From: Herpomyces periplanetae
Taxonomy: Eukaryota; Ascomycota; Laboulbeniomycetes; Herpomycetales; Herpomycetaceae
Assembly (NCBI GenBank): GCA_009733715.1
Contig: WMKJ01000003.1
Span: forward strand, 124,001-188,000
Direction of reading: 5' to 3'
Length of the DNA stretch: 64,000 bases
Shown here: positions 1-10,507 of the stretch, piece by piece
Numbering within the stretch: position 1 is the stretch's first letter
Layout: every line of letters starts with the position of its first letter
Notes under the pieces: generated by a model
Told to the model about the DNA's origin: nothing
What the model saw: the letters and a program-made list of their open reading frames with translations, nothing else
Databases searched by the model: none
Made by a program: the position numbers and the translations under genes

Positions 1-731
1 TTAAAAAATTATTGGTTTGCTTTTAAGTTAGAACGCTTTTAAACGTTCCTCGGTATATGTAAACCATTATTTAGAATAAGCATATAATAAACTTTTAGCT
101 TAATAACAGTGTGAATGATGACCGGAATGAATGATAGATCTAAACCAAGTGAATGGACCAGAATGGGCATAGCCATTATTTGCCGATGTACGAAGTTGCT
201 CCGAAAGGGTAGAGTAGAAGGGCGGTAACTTATGCACAAGGAAATGGATAGTAAAATGAGCTGACCCCGAGTAAGTGACTGCGGCACATTACAGGTGTAC
301 ATAATCGCTATGCAGCATAGCAATACACTTCCGCCCATACCCAATCTCCCGCTTCCCTACACGCATGCCCCAACCAGCCAATCAGAATCTTCGCTGCCGC
401 TCCCTTGGGCACGTGGGACGCCAATTTGACACGCTTCCAGCTAGGCCCACGTTGCAAGCCACACAGGTCACTGGAAAAACAGCGTGGCGGTGTGCCGCAG
501 CTGGAACACGTGCGCGGGATTGCCGGATTGGGAAAATCGGATTATCATTTTGACGATTTGGAAAGAAAATGTTCGACATAAATTTACTTAAGTATGCATG
601 CATGCACGACGTTTTTTAAGTTAATGTTCAAGTTCACATATCCATACATACGTACACAATCCTCCTTGAATCAACAAAAAATTTTACCTCATTTAAATAT
701 TCCCCCCCTCCTTCATTATACAAAAGTCGCA
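1..731. other. Intergenic, GC-richer island with CCAAT and E-box sites
   Basis: I see no supportable gene here. The stretch lies beyond the 3' end of the NIPA-like gene. From about 340 to 540 the base composition becomes GC-rich against an AT-rich background. Within it are a CCAAT box at 378-382 and two CACGTG hexamers at 410-415 and 507-512. This looks like the promoter of a gene mostly to the left of the window. Short open frames on both strands here are interleaved and look like chance. Confidence 0.4.
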
Positions 732-2576
732 TTAAGTAATATTGGCAACCGGTGATGGTGACCTTGATGGCAATTCTAATGACGAAGCTCGCGATGATGA
801 GTTAGATGATGTTAAACTAGAGGATTCTAGATTTGTATTGAACAAAACTCGACGACAGGTTTGTGAACACGTTTCGAGTAAGCCTGTTAACGATGGTATT
901 CCCCACGCCTGTGGCTCACGTGAATCCGAGTTATCACAGGGTGATGACGAGAGTGTAGAAATACCAGATGAGTTTAACTCTGACGTATCCTCTGAGTTAA
1001 AAACCTCAGAATTGATAGCTTCAATTATAGCCCGTTCGTCAAATGATCCGGTTTTTGTTGATATGGCTAAGGAACGTCTTGATTCGTGATCTGTAGGTTG
1101 ATGTTCAGAGCGCAGTTTAGACATCATTTTAAATGGAAAAGCTGTCAGAGAAAATCGTTGACTTGACGATCCTGTAATCGGACTACTTAAGCCACTAAGT
1201 GATAATGTATGTCGGTTATCATCAATAGGGGTTGTACTTGTAAAATTGGTTAAAAGAGGCATTTGTTCGGCGCTGTGAATACTATGATGTATATTTGACG
1301 ATGAGGATGCCAATGATGGGAGTTTCTTGAAAAATGATATGTCCATTTTATTAACATTCACCTGATCAGGTGAATAAGGTTGAAGAATATTGGACGATTG
1401 GCCTTGGTAATCATGAAACTCCGATGATTTGGAAGTACGAAGACTCGAGTAACATGGTTTGTGATACTGACAATAGGTTGAATCTTGTCCAGCTTCGATA
1501 AGTGTATCAGCTTCGGATAATTCGGAATCAGGGTTTAAAGGCGGTCTGTTAAAGCAAGATTCATCGAAGCTACCTGCATCCGGACAAGAGCATACTATTT
1601 CCCTCGTTTCCGACAATGGTGAAGATCCGTTTGAGGTACTGCTCTCACGACGCCAGCTCAAGATTAATACACCGATTAACAAGATACTCGTACCTATAAC
1701 GAGAAGAAGGGTCTCCAGAGCTGCTAAACGAGCGGTTTGCTTAAAGTAAACTAACCCGTCTAGTATGGTGATAAAGTTATAAATACAGAATACAAAAGGG
1801 TATAGGATACTCGTAGATACCAATCGCAGGGCAGATTGAAGATAGAATAATTGTGTGAGAGCTAACGAAACTAGACCTATAACCACCATCCATGACTGCC
1901 AATGAATAAACTGGTTAACTTTATCAAGAATTGTTCGATTAATCAATTCAACCGCAAGTTTAGCCAAGAGGAGAGTATGAGCAGAAAGTATACCACAAAT
2001 TACACCGTACAGCATTCCAACGAGTGTTTTGCGACGTGAAAAGGCTTGCCATGTTGTGTTGCGTTTAAGAAAGTATATGGAGAAAAGAATCAAAGCAGTA
2101 AAAGCGAATGTTGATGAAAACCATAGTAAGAACTGTTGACGACTGAACAGATGAATTAGTTGTTCAAGATTATGCGCAGGATCTGAAACTGGCCCGAACA
2201 AGGCTATCAGAGCAGCTCCGATGAAAACGAGAATAGTTCCGATGAATGAAAAGCGGGTGAAGGGTTCATTTAATAATAAAGAAGCGAATATTGAGTTAAA
2301 TGCTAGACCAGATGCTTGAAGAGTTGAGAGGACTGGTAATGGTAAAGTTGTTATTTGAACGCAGCTACCGAATATATTGGCAACGAGAAATAAAAGCATG
2401 CCAATTTGCCATCTTTGTCGTTTGTACACCGGACGGGGTGGTGAATTAACACACTTTTCATCCTCCAGTATATGTGACATACGTTGTAAAGTTAAGCCGA
2501 TACCCTGAAGACATGTTGACGATAGACCAACGGCTACGCCGACGACTAAGTTGCCTTGAGCAAGAAATTGTGACAT
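732..2576 (-). CDS. NIPA-like magnesium transporter (DUF803 family)
   Basis: This is a single-exon gene of 614 codons with an ATG start. The first ~310 residues hold about nine hydrophobic segments in the NIPA arrangement. An N-terminal segment is followed by a long soluble loop, then closely spaced helices, with LPVLSTLQASGLAFNSIFAS and a small-residue-rich FIGAALIALFG helix typical of the family. The family is part of the drug/metabolite transporter superfamily and is linked to Mg2+ uptake in animals and fungi. The remaining ~300 residues form a Ser/Thr- and acid-rich tail, presumably cytoplasmic and a likely place for phosphorylation. The neighbour upstream is V-ATPase subunit E, transcribed away across 2.2 kb. 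The substrate is inferred from the family only; family membership is fairly sure. Confidence 0.85.
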   Translation of the reverse strand: MSQFLAQGNLVVGVAVGLSSTCLQGIGLTLQRMSHILEDEKCVNSPPRPVYKRQRWQIGMLLFLVANIFGSCVQITTLPLPVLSTLQASGLAFNSIFASLLLNEPFTRFSFIGTILVFIGAALIALFGPVSDPAHNLEQLIHLFSRQQFLLWFSSTFAFTALILFSIYFLKRNTTWQAFSRRKTLVGMLYGVICGILSAHTLLLAKLAVELINRTILDKVNQFIHWQSWMVVIGLVSLALTQLFYLQSALRLVSTSILYPFVFCIYNFITILDGLVYFKQTARLAALETLLLVIGTSILLIGVLILSWRRESSTSNGSSPLSETREIVCSCPDAGSFDESCFNRPPLNPDSELSEADTLIEAGQDSTYCQYHKPCYSSLRTSKSSEFHDYQGQSSNILQPYSPDQVNVNKMDISFFKKLPSLASSSSNIHHSIHSAEQMPLLTNFTSTTPIDDNRHTLSLSGLSSPITGSSSQRFSLTAFPFKMMSKLRSEHQPTDHESRRSLAISTKTGSFDERAIIEAINSEVFNSEDTSELNSSGISTLSSSPCDNSDSREPQAWGIPSLTGLLETCSQTCRRVLFNTNLESSSLTSSNSSSRASSLELPSRSPSPVANIT

Positions 2577-4781
2577 GATCGTTAAGACACGATTATTCCC
2601 GTATAACTCAGAATATTTGCCCGGGAGGTCAATGTGTAATGAGATAAACCATAAAAGTTCAAATTAAGCATTCCGAATTGATCAATGACATTCCTAAAGT
2701 AACTGGTACGGTGACGGAAATATTTAGAGTGAAACAATAAATGGGTTTGTAGAAAAGTTGAAGGTTTGATGATGGATAAAGGGACTTGTAAATGTAGATC
2801 GAATACCAATACGTATCATAAGCAAAAACCAACTTTCCAAAGCGTTTAAATTTCTAATAAGATCATCCAAAGTGAAGACATATTAAAATAATTCCTAGGC
2901 AAGCAAACTAACCGCCGCAAATAAGGATAATTTGTGTATAAATTTGGTTCTGCTCATTAAACGTTAGCAGTATATGCAAAGCTTGGGAATGATGAATACT
3001 CGTATTCAATAACAAAACACTAAAATAATCTTTCAAGTCACATAAAATGTTAACCCTAGACACGCATAGCTAGGGCACAAATATATATATATGTATTTTC
3101 ATGCGTTGATAAAACCTCGCGATGCAAATCGTCCAACAAATTTTCCGTTTTCAATATAACCGGAACAACGTATCTCCTGCCTGGGAACCCCACAGCGATT
3201 AGTAATTGTGTTGCCGATGTATCACGTGAGAGTCCAGTGCGAGGTTTAGAAACGGTGAGATTGGTGAGGACGGAAAAGGGATTTTCAAAGTGCAAGATGT
3301 TGGGAATTTATTCTTGATGGTTGATAGAAATAAATTGGTTGATAGTCACGATAATTGATAGTAGAATGTTCTTCAGGGATGGTTGATGGAGTGATATTGG
3401 ATGTAAAAGGGGCAGCGTTAAATTGTGAAGGATTGAAGAAAATTTGACTATACATTATTCCTATTGAAAATAAAAGTGGTGTTTAACGTAGTGAGAGGGT
3501 CACTAAATAAAAAGTTGTAGAGTAGGTTCAACTATGGTAATTGTGACGCAAAATTCGTTTCAGATAAAACGTACTTCGTGTAAGTATAGGAGAAAGGGTT
3601 AACATGAACGTAGGACTGATTCATGGATCGTTTTATTTATTCATTATAAATGACTTAACTGTTCCGCGTACTACATGACACTTGCATACAAAAGTCCAAA
3701 TAAGTATAGTCTATATTATATACCCATGTACACTCAAGGTTAAATCCTGCTAAACAATCCTGTACTCAGCAAAATTCATAATATCTTCTGGAAGGTTCAT
3801 GTAATCCAAGACAACATTGAATGGTTGGTTTCACCATTTTGCGCTTAACGTGTAGGTTTGCTCTGTTGGGTTAGAATTAGTTGTGTTAAACTAAACTTGA
3901 AAAAATCTTGATGTGTAATTTTCCCATTACGTCATATTTTTGTGTTAAACGAAGGATTAACACCTATACACCTGATTACTTAGATGGGTACAAACGTGGA
4001 TATTTGTTTTTACGAGAAATGAAAATGGTTTAGCATCACCGTATATATGGAATAAAACCTTAATTAACCATAACATACCGTACATTAACTTGTAACAAAG
4101 GGCACCAACGTTAACGTACATAAATACCCAAATATCCTTTTTATCAAGACTCCGCTACATCATATCTAAGTTGATTATCAATTAACGTAGAAATGGATTT
4201 TGGTAATGAGTCTGGCAAAAACCGGAAGAGAAGTGAATAACAGATAAACACTCAAACAGGTTGTTAATAAAGGTTTTTCTTAATACGAAACATAGTTCCC
4301 GGTAAATAACTAATATGATTTGGCTACATTTATCCCTTCAATTAACCTTTAAAAATCATCGACCACTCCAAGGGAAAATTACTATTTCCCCATTCCGGTA
4401 TATCTGGAAAACGTGACAATTGGCTTAGTCAAGGTAGCAATTTCCGGAATTTTAATTTTGCTAATCCGCTTACGAAAGGATAGGGTAAATGTGGCTAAGC
4501 GGATTGGTAAGCAGTGGCTGAGACGAGATGAGTTTGGCGGCGTCCAAAAAGATGGTGATGGAGTGAAGGGATGTAAAATAATGAAAGAAATGGAATTTGC
4601 AGCATGAGTTATCGAGGTAATTGCAGAGAATTTGTCAAATATTTGGTCTAAATTATTTCATTGTATAGATATCTCGCGACAGTAAGAGTTTGGTATTCTA
4701 ATGCTTGATTCAGTTGGACGTTAAACTTAAGATACATTTCTTGAAAGATAATTGATTCTGATACAACCCAGCATACACACT
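2577..4781. other. Divergent intergenic region, NIPA-like / V-ATPase E
   Basis: About 2.2 kb separates the two start codons. I see a short (AT) run at 3081-3092 and a CACGTG at 3223-3228. A 79-codon open frame on the minus strand (3056-3295) lacks an ATG and has an in-frame stop just upstream with no usable acceptor, so I do not call it. Most of the stretch is AT-rich and featureless. Confidence 0.4.
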
Positions 4782-5606
4782 ATGGCGCAAATTCACGCCA
4801 TGTACGATGATCAGGTGGCGAGTGAGCTCAAAAAAATGACGGCATTCATTCGGCAAGATGCCATTGAAAAAGCCCGGGAAATACGCATTAAAGCAGACGA
4901 GGAATTTTCAATGGAGAAATCTAAATTAGTGCGAAGTGAAAAAGAGTCTATTAATGCTATTTACGATAAAAAATTAAAACTAGCTGTCATGTCAAAGCAA
5001 ACAGCAGTTAGCAATATTAAGAGTCGAAAGCGTCTTCATATTTATACAGTGCGCCAGGAAATGCTGGATGGTATCTTTGATGATGCTAAAGCTAAGCTAG
5101 CAACTCTTTCCAAAGATACGTTAAAGTATACACAACTTTTGCACAATTTAATACTCGAGGGTTTAATCATGCTTCAGGAAGAGAATATTAGATTACGCGT
5201 TCGAAAAACCGACTTGAAATTGGCAAAAGATGCTATTGATACGGCTGCTAAGACTTTCACTGATGCCCATGGCTACAAGGTTAACATAACGATTGACGAA
5301 TCGAATCCCTTACCACCTGATATGTGAGTAAAGGTTACACTTTGCTAGACTTGTCGATGTCATAATGTATATTTTGCCGTTTTTAATCGTAACCTTTAGC
5401 TTCCCCTTTAAATGATGTATGAACTATGGTTGATTAACTGTTGATTAATTCCTAGATCCGGTGGTGTTATCATATTATGTTACAACGATAGAATATTCGT
5501 TGATAATACGCTTGAAAAAAGATTACAGATTCTTGAAGAGCAAGCATTGCCTCAGATACGTGTTATGTTACTGGGTGAAAATCCTCATCGAAAGTTCCGT
5601 GATTAA
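4782..5606 (+). CDS. VMA4: V-type ATPase subunit E
   Basis: There are two exons, 4782-5323 and 5456-5606, with a 132-nt intron (donor GTGAGT, acceptor CTAG), giving 230 residues; the usual length is 226-233. The start is the ATG whose product begins MAQIHAMYDDQ. The same frame runs further upstream only through a TTG codon, and family members start at this point. The N-terminal half is the long charged helix of the peripheral stalk (AIEKAREIRIKADEEFSMEK). Exon 2 supplies the conserved end FVDNTLEKRLQILEEQALPQ and the terminal LLGENPHRKFRD. The protein belongs to the V1 sector, pairs with subunit G as a stator, and acidifies vacuole, Golgi and endosomes. The splice is supported because it restores the conserved C-terminal block in frame. 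Confidence 0.93.
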
Positions 5607-7017
5607 CCTGCCCATCTAAACCCCTTCTTTGACAATCTTAGTTTACAATTATTTTCATTTGTTCATCGGGTTTGTTCCTAGCATATGTATACGTGTAAAT
5701 ATATTCATCAGGCAGTTTAAGTATTCTGTCTGTCACCTGGGCACTCTCGGTGCGTACAAAAACTCGGAATTTTAAGGTTAGTGTATAGCTCAGATAGCCA
5801 AATGTCTAATTAAGTAAACGTGTAAACTTCACCATCACTTCCGCCATCACCCCCCCCAGACATACATGTATCATATAGTCAATAAAAAGTCGATAAATTA
5901 GCATTGTTAATACTTAATTCAACGAAAGAAGGGGAATTTGCCCATTTTACCGTAAATTAATCCTCTCGCTCGCCCAAAGTTTTCCATTTCCAGTACCCAC
6001 GCTTAATCATTATTCCACTTCCGAACACGTCTACGCCACAGGGATTATGTAATTGAACAGGGGTACGGATTAATAGTTTTCCCAAGCGAGCGGGAAAAAC
6101 TTTTTCCCCTATTCGCCGTACTTAGTTCTACTTGGTTGGTGCACGTTAAGTTTTACTTTCACTTTTACCATTTTCTTCACTTTTTCCGATTTAAACTTGA
6201 CTACTCGTAGCAAGGAATTTTACTCCTTCAACTTTGTCGCTCGTATATAAATGTTTGTTTAAGTTTTATTCGAGAAAACTGGCTTGGGTGTTGTTACGAA
6301 CAGGCAGGGGCAGTGAACGTTTGGCAAAGTATTTAAACCGATAATTAACTTAGGCTAAGGAATTTGGCTTGTGCTCGTGCGTACGCGTGTGTTTCATCGT
6401 ATAATTCGGTTCAGTGCACGCTCGACGTTCAGTTTAGGCTTCGAGTGAAGTATCGTAAAGTGATTTTGCCCCGTCTCTGCTAACTCCTTGTCAATTGCGT
6501 AATCATTGTTAATAAAAATTGGTTATTCGACTAGTTTGGAATCCTGGTGGTTTTACATTCTTGCTACACTGCTACTCTTTTTTTAACGGCTTTGGCCAAG
6601 TCTCCCGCCTTTTCCGTGATCAAACTGCATAAATCAGCTCTAGTCTGATGATGATGGTGGTGGTGGTGGTGGAGGTGGTGATTGATTGATACGATAAAAA
6701 CCCCCTGCAAATACTCTTTACATACTCATTCTTTTTCCCCTACTTAACTGAAGTTTTCTCCCTAGTTACACATTCGGTGATCACGCACACTTTTCATTCC
6801 CTGACTTCGGTTTAACGGTAATTGCTCAAATAAATGACTCGTAGCGCTACATAACATCAATCATCGTTATAATCTTTCCAATAGAACGCACCTATACAGA
6901 AACCAAGTTACTTGCTGTACGCAGTTTCAGAAAACCTCCTCCCCTTCGCCCCCCAAAAAGGTGGTCAACAGCTTCAGGCGTTCAAGTATCCATTTTTGCA
7001 ATTTATTTCTTTTAATC
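5607..7017. other. Intergenic between V-ATPase E and CHS5, with GGT microsatellite
   Basis: No gene is visible. A (GATG/GGT) simple repeat lies at about 6646-6680. A CT-biased stretch near 6130-6260 may be part of the CHS5 leader. The 99-codon minus-strand frame at 6927-7226 overlaps CHS5 exon 1 and its intron and is a shadow. Confidence 0.35.
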
Positions 7018-8532
7018 ATGCTATTTTCACTATCAGTTGGGAAAATTGATGCCGGTGTTGCTGTACTCTTAACAGAGGATAAACGGTTGGTAAGTACTTG
7101 AACTGTTAACGTGTACGTGCGCAAGTGGCTTTGTATTAGTAGTGCTAATTGGTGAATTGTAAAGATTGAATTTCCCTCAATATTATTACCTGCGGATATA
7201 TCATCCGGATCCATAGTAGATATCACAGTTTCGAGGAATGTTGAAGCTGAAAAAGCAGCGGAAGAAAAGTTTAATCAATTACAAGATCAAATATTTAAAA
7301 TATTTGCGTCTACAACGCCATCAATACCCGCGTTAAAATGTCGAAATGCAACGCAAACATCGGCCGTTTTAGAATGGGACCCGATATCGATTGGAACAGC
7401 GGAACTGAAAAGTCTTTACCTTAATCGTAACGGTAGCAAATCACATCGAATTCCAAAACCACGCGACACTACGTGCACAAAAGTTAGCGGTTTAGCGGTG
7501 GATACAGAGTACACGTTTAATCTTGTATTGAAGACCAGTGCAGGCGTTTATACAAGTGAAGATTTGACTGTACGAACGCATAAAATGACACAACTATCAG
7601 GAATACGGGTAACATGCGGTATAATGCCGGGACAGATCAAAGACAGTTTAGTAACATCAATAAATAAAATAGGCGGAGTGGTTCTGGATACTGTTCGCAT
7701 AGATACGACTCACTTCGTGTGTACTGAAGGGCGTGGTCAAGCGTGGGAAAAAGCTACAGAAATGAACATTCCGATTGTTGTACCAGATTGGGTAAAAGGT
7801 TGCGAACGAGAAGGGAGATTAGTGGGTGTACGAAGTTATTATTTGAATGCTGATCCACGACTAAGGCAAATTGGAGGGGTTACAATGAACGAGCAAATTC
7901 CAGTTGATACGAACAATCAATTAAACATAATAGGGTCTAAAGGAACGCATAAAACTGGGAAAGAGACCAAATTGGAAGGGAATGATGATTCGTCTCCCGT
8001 TACGAATAATCAAACCAGCTCAGATGATGAAACTGTGACAACTTCGCCCACTAAAAGTGACGATGTCAAGGTTGAAGCCGGTTCGGCAACGTCGAAACCC
8101 GGGGAAACAAGCAGATCAGGACTCCCGACCTCGGACTCGAAAGCCAAGATACCAAACCCGGCCACCACTAGACAAACGGCATTGCGTGAAAAATCCAATG
8201 AAACGAGCGATGACGGGACCGGGGAAGATGGGATCGATGAACCGACTAAACCAGAAGCCGAAGTCACCGGCGAACGAAGTCCTAGTGGAGTCCCCGGATC
8301 GGCATCGCAGACACGACTACCGGGGTCCAGTGTTTCGGGCGTGAGGAAGAGTGTTGCGCCAATTCCACTAGATGAAGATTCGGGGGATATATCTGAACTA
8401 TCACCTAGAGAAGTTGCGTCTACCTCTTCGCCGAATTCACTTTCTTCGGATCATCAAGAGACATCTTCGTCGCAATATCCCGGCCTTTCATTTAACGATG
8501 ATATTGACACTTTTGATGATGTATCATTGTAA
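7018..8532 (+). CDS. CHS5: Chs5, exomer scaffold (FN3 + BRCT)
   Basis: There are two exons, 7018-7089 and 7165-8532 (intron 75 nt, GTAAGT, branch-like GCTAAT), giving 479 residues. The start is an ATG whose product runs MLFSLSVGKIDAGVAVLLTE, matching the N-terminal dimerisation strand of Chs5. An FN3 domain spans roughly residues 75-162 (ATQTSAVLEWDPISIGTAEL). A BRCT domain spans about 168-254 (DTTHFVCTEG, VVPDWVKGCEREGRLVGVR). The rest is an acidic Ser/Thr-rich, presumably disordered tail, as in the family. Exomer is a trans-Golgi coat complex that exports chitin synthase and other cargo to the plasma membrane. The gene converges on LST8 with 141 bp between stop codons. Confidence 0.93.
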
Positions 8533-8673
8533 AACGGTATACGGTGCGCGTGTGGAGGAAGTTGGTAGGAGAGTGGAAGGACAGGTTATAGCGTTAACTT
8601 ATTTCATCCAGCATAATTACGGTTCCCCTACGATAATGATGGTAGTTAAATTGTATGAAAGTTTGTGCAAGAC

Positions 8674-10227
8674 TTATACAGTAGCAGTATCGTTTAAGGC
8701 AACGGCAATAGCACCGCGATGATGACCATTGTACTGTCGAATAATGCTACGCGTACTCAATTCCCATAGACGAGCGTAATGATCAGAACTGGCGGTTACC
8801 AGGTAAGCAGAATCAGCGCTAAATGCACAATCCCATACCCAACGCTGGTGACCGCTTAAGGTTATACGCAAGGGAAAAGCGTCGGGTTGGGGCAGATGGG
8901 GGGCGCCTGGCTGTCTCCCGTTGGCGGGAGATGAAGCACGATCATGATCAGTAGAGCGAATGATTGCGGAGTGAACTTTACCAGGGGGATTAACGATATA
9001 AGAACCGGGGGAGACAGTATGCATTAAATTGAGGCGTTTAATGCCGAGCAATTTGGCGTGAAATTCGGGTGTTAGAAAGGTAGTTCTACGGGTATGCTGG
9101 AGGGATGAAGGTGAGATGGGACGTATTGCCTGAGAAATATCGGGATCTGTATCGTTGAGAATACGGGATTCACAAGCACGTAGACTGGTGGTAACAACAT
9201 CAGGATCTACGGCAAATATGAGAACGTTATGATCTGCAGAACATGTAGCTAAGTTGCGGACGTCGGGGGAGAAGAGAACCTTTGTAATGTACGTAGTGTG
9301 TGCGGCAAAGTAACACATGGGAAGAAAGTGAGTAGTATGCGCATCCTGTTTCATGTGCCAAATGTAAACGTTTCCCTAGTGTTAACGGACGAGTCAGTTA
9401 AAGGGCGTAGGGGGAAAGGGTAGGGAAAATTTACTCTTGCGTTACCAGCGCTTAACAAGCTAGCGTCACTTGCAACACTAACGCTGGTTACGGATACGCC
9501 GGGTTCGGGGGTTATATGGTGACTGCAGCAATTTTCGCTGAGATCCCATACGCGCAAGTGGCCGGTCCGATCACAGCTGATTAACTCGCCTTGGTTGGGG
9601 TGTATAATAACATCGTTAACGGGGCTGGCATGAGAAAATTTACGCTGCTGGTGACCGGTTTTGGTATCCCAGACTTTAACGCTACCATCTTCCGAACTAG
9701 TTACCATCCACTTTCCCTCACAGTGAAAAGCAACTGCTGTAACGTTATTGGTGTGGCCATCGAATGTAAGTACGGCGGCTGGATTAGGCGTACGTAAATC
9801 GTACAATTTAACGGATTGATGTCCCGCAGCCGCTAAGTATCGTTTATCCGGGGAAATGCACAATCGATTAACCTGGGATTCTGGATGAGAAATAGTTCGC
9901 GAGCAGATTCCCGATAATGCTTCCCAAAAGCTTTAATTTTCGCTAGGTTTTAAGGTTTTTTTTTGCAAGTAAGTCACTCAATACTCGCTAGTTCCCTTTC
10001 CAAACCCTATCGACCAGGTAATTTTGAGGGGGAGGGGGAATTCGCTTACCGTATCGTATGATCGTAACCCGCTGAATACACTCTCAGATGCGGGTACACT
10101 CACCCATCCATGTTACTATTGTTAACATCTATACTCTCATGTACGCGTTTGTCCACTCAAATTTGACAGTTTTGCCCGTCTTTATTGCAGAATTATTCAA
10201 CTTACCTGTGCACAGAATTACACTCAT
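8674..10227 (-). CDS. LST8: Lst8, WD40 subunit of TOR complexes, with extra insertion
   Basis: I assemble four exons: 10206-10227, 10050-10071, 9435-9930 and 8674-9375, giving 413 residues. The two 22-nt micro-exons encode MSVILCTAGYDHTIR split by introns, and exon 3 continues FWEALSGICSRTI. The blades are highly conserved (LCISPDKRYLAAAG, FHCEGKWMVTSSEDGSVKVW, HPNQGELISCDRTG, RWVWDCAFSADSAYLVTASS). Lst8 binds the TOR kinase domain in TORC1 and TORC2. Usual length is about 303-326 residues. The surplus is a ~110-residue segment, about residues 238-350, rich in Ser, Pro and His, between blade ATCSADHNVLIF and the RWVWDCAFSA blade. I see no convincing donor and acceptor that would remove it. 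A CACGTG lies ~190 bp upstream at 10416-10421. Identity is very secure; the insertion deserves cDNA checking. Confidence 0.92.
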
Positions 10228-10415
10228 ACTGATAAACACATGCGTGAGTTAACGTCACGTCACACACATACACCAATTTTGCTTGTGTGATAAATTCTTA
10301 CCATTATGAATAAAGATTTTTTTTGAGGAGGGGAGAGATTTTGGAGGAATTAAGAAATTTTGCATTCGCAACAATAAATATTGCATACGTCTATTATTAT
10401 CTTCAAACCACGCAA

Positions 10416-10421
10416 CACGTG
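10416..10421. promoter_or_regulatory. CACGTG E-box in LST8 promoter
   Basis: This palindromic hexamer lies in the 280-bp gap between the LST8 start codon and the ALG9 stop codon. Cbf1-type bHLH proteins bind this sequence in fungi. Occurrence in the window as a whole is not above chance, so function is only a guess. Confidence 0.25.
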
Positions 10422-10507
10422 ATTCCAAGCCACAGAGGGCGGAAATGCCGGCACTACCACAGCTGGCCATGTGACGTGTGGGGCGGTGCGGGGGAAGGGA
10501 GGAAAAG

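Noticed and set aside
742-1089. 115-codon open frame antisense to the NIPA-like gene
   Set aside because: It mirrors the Ser/acid-rich tail of the real gene on the other strand; no independent support.
3056-3295. 79-codon minus-strand frame with ordered-looking sequence
   Set aside because: No ATG, an in-frame stop just upstream and no acceptor to bypass it, and an AT repeat at the end.
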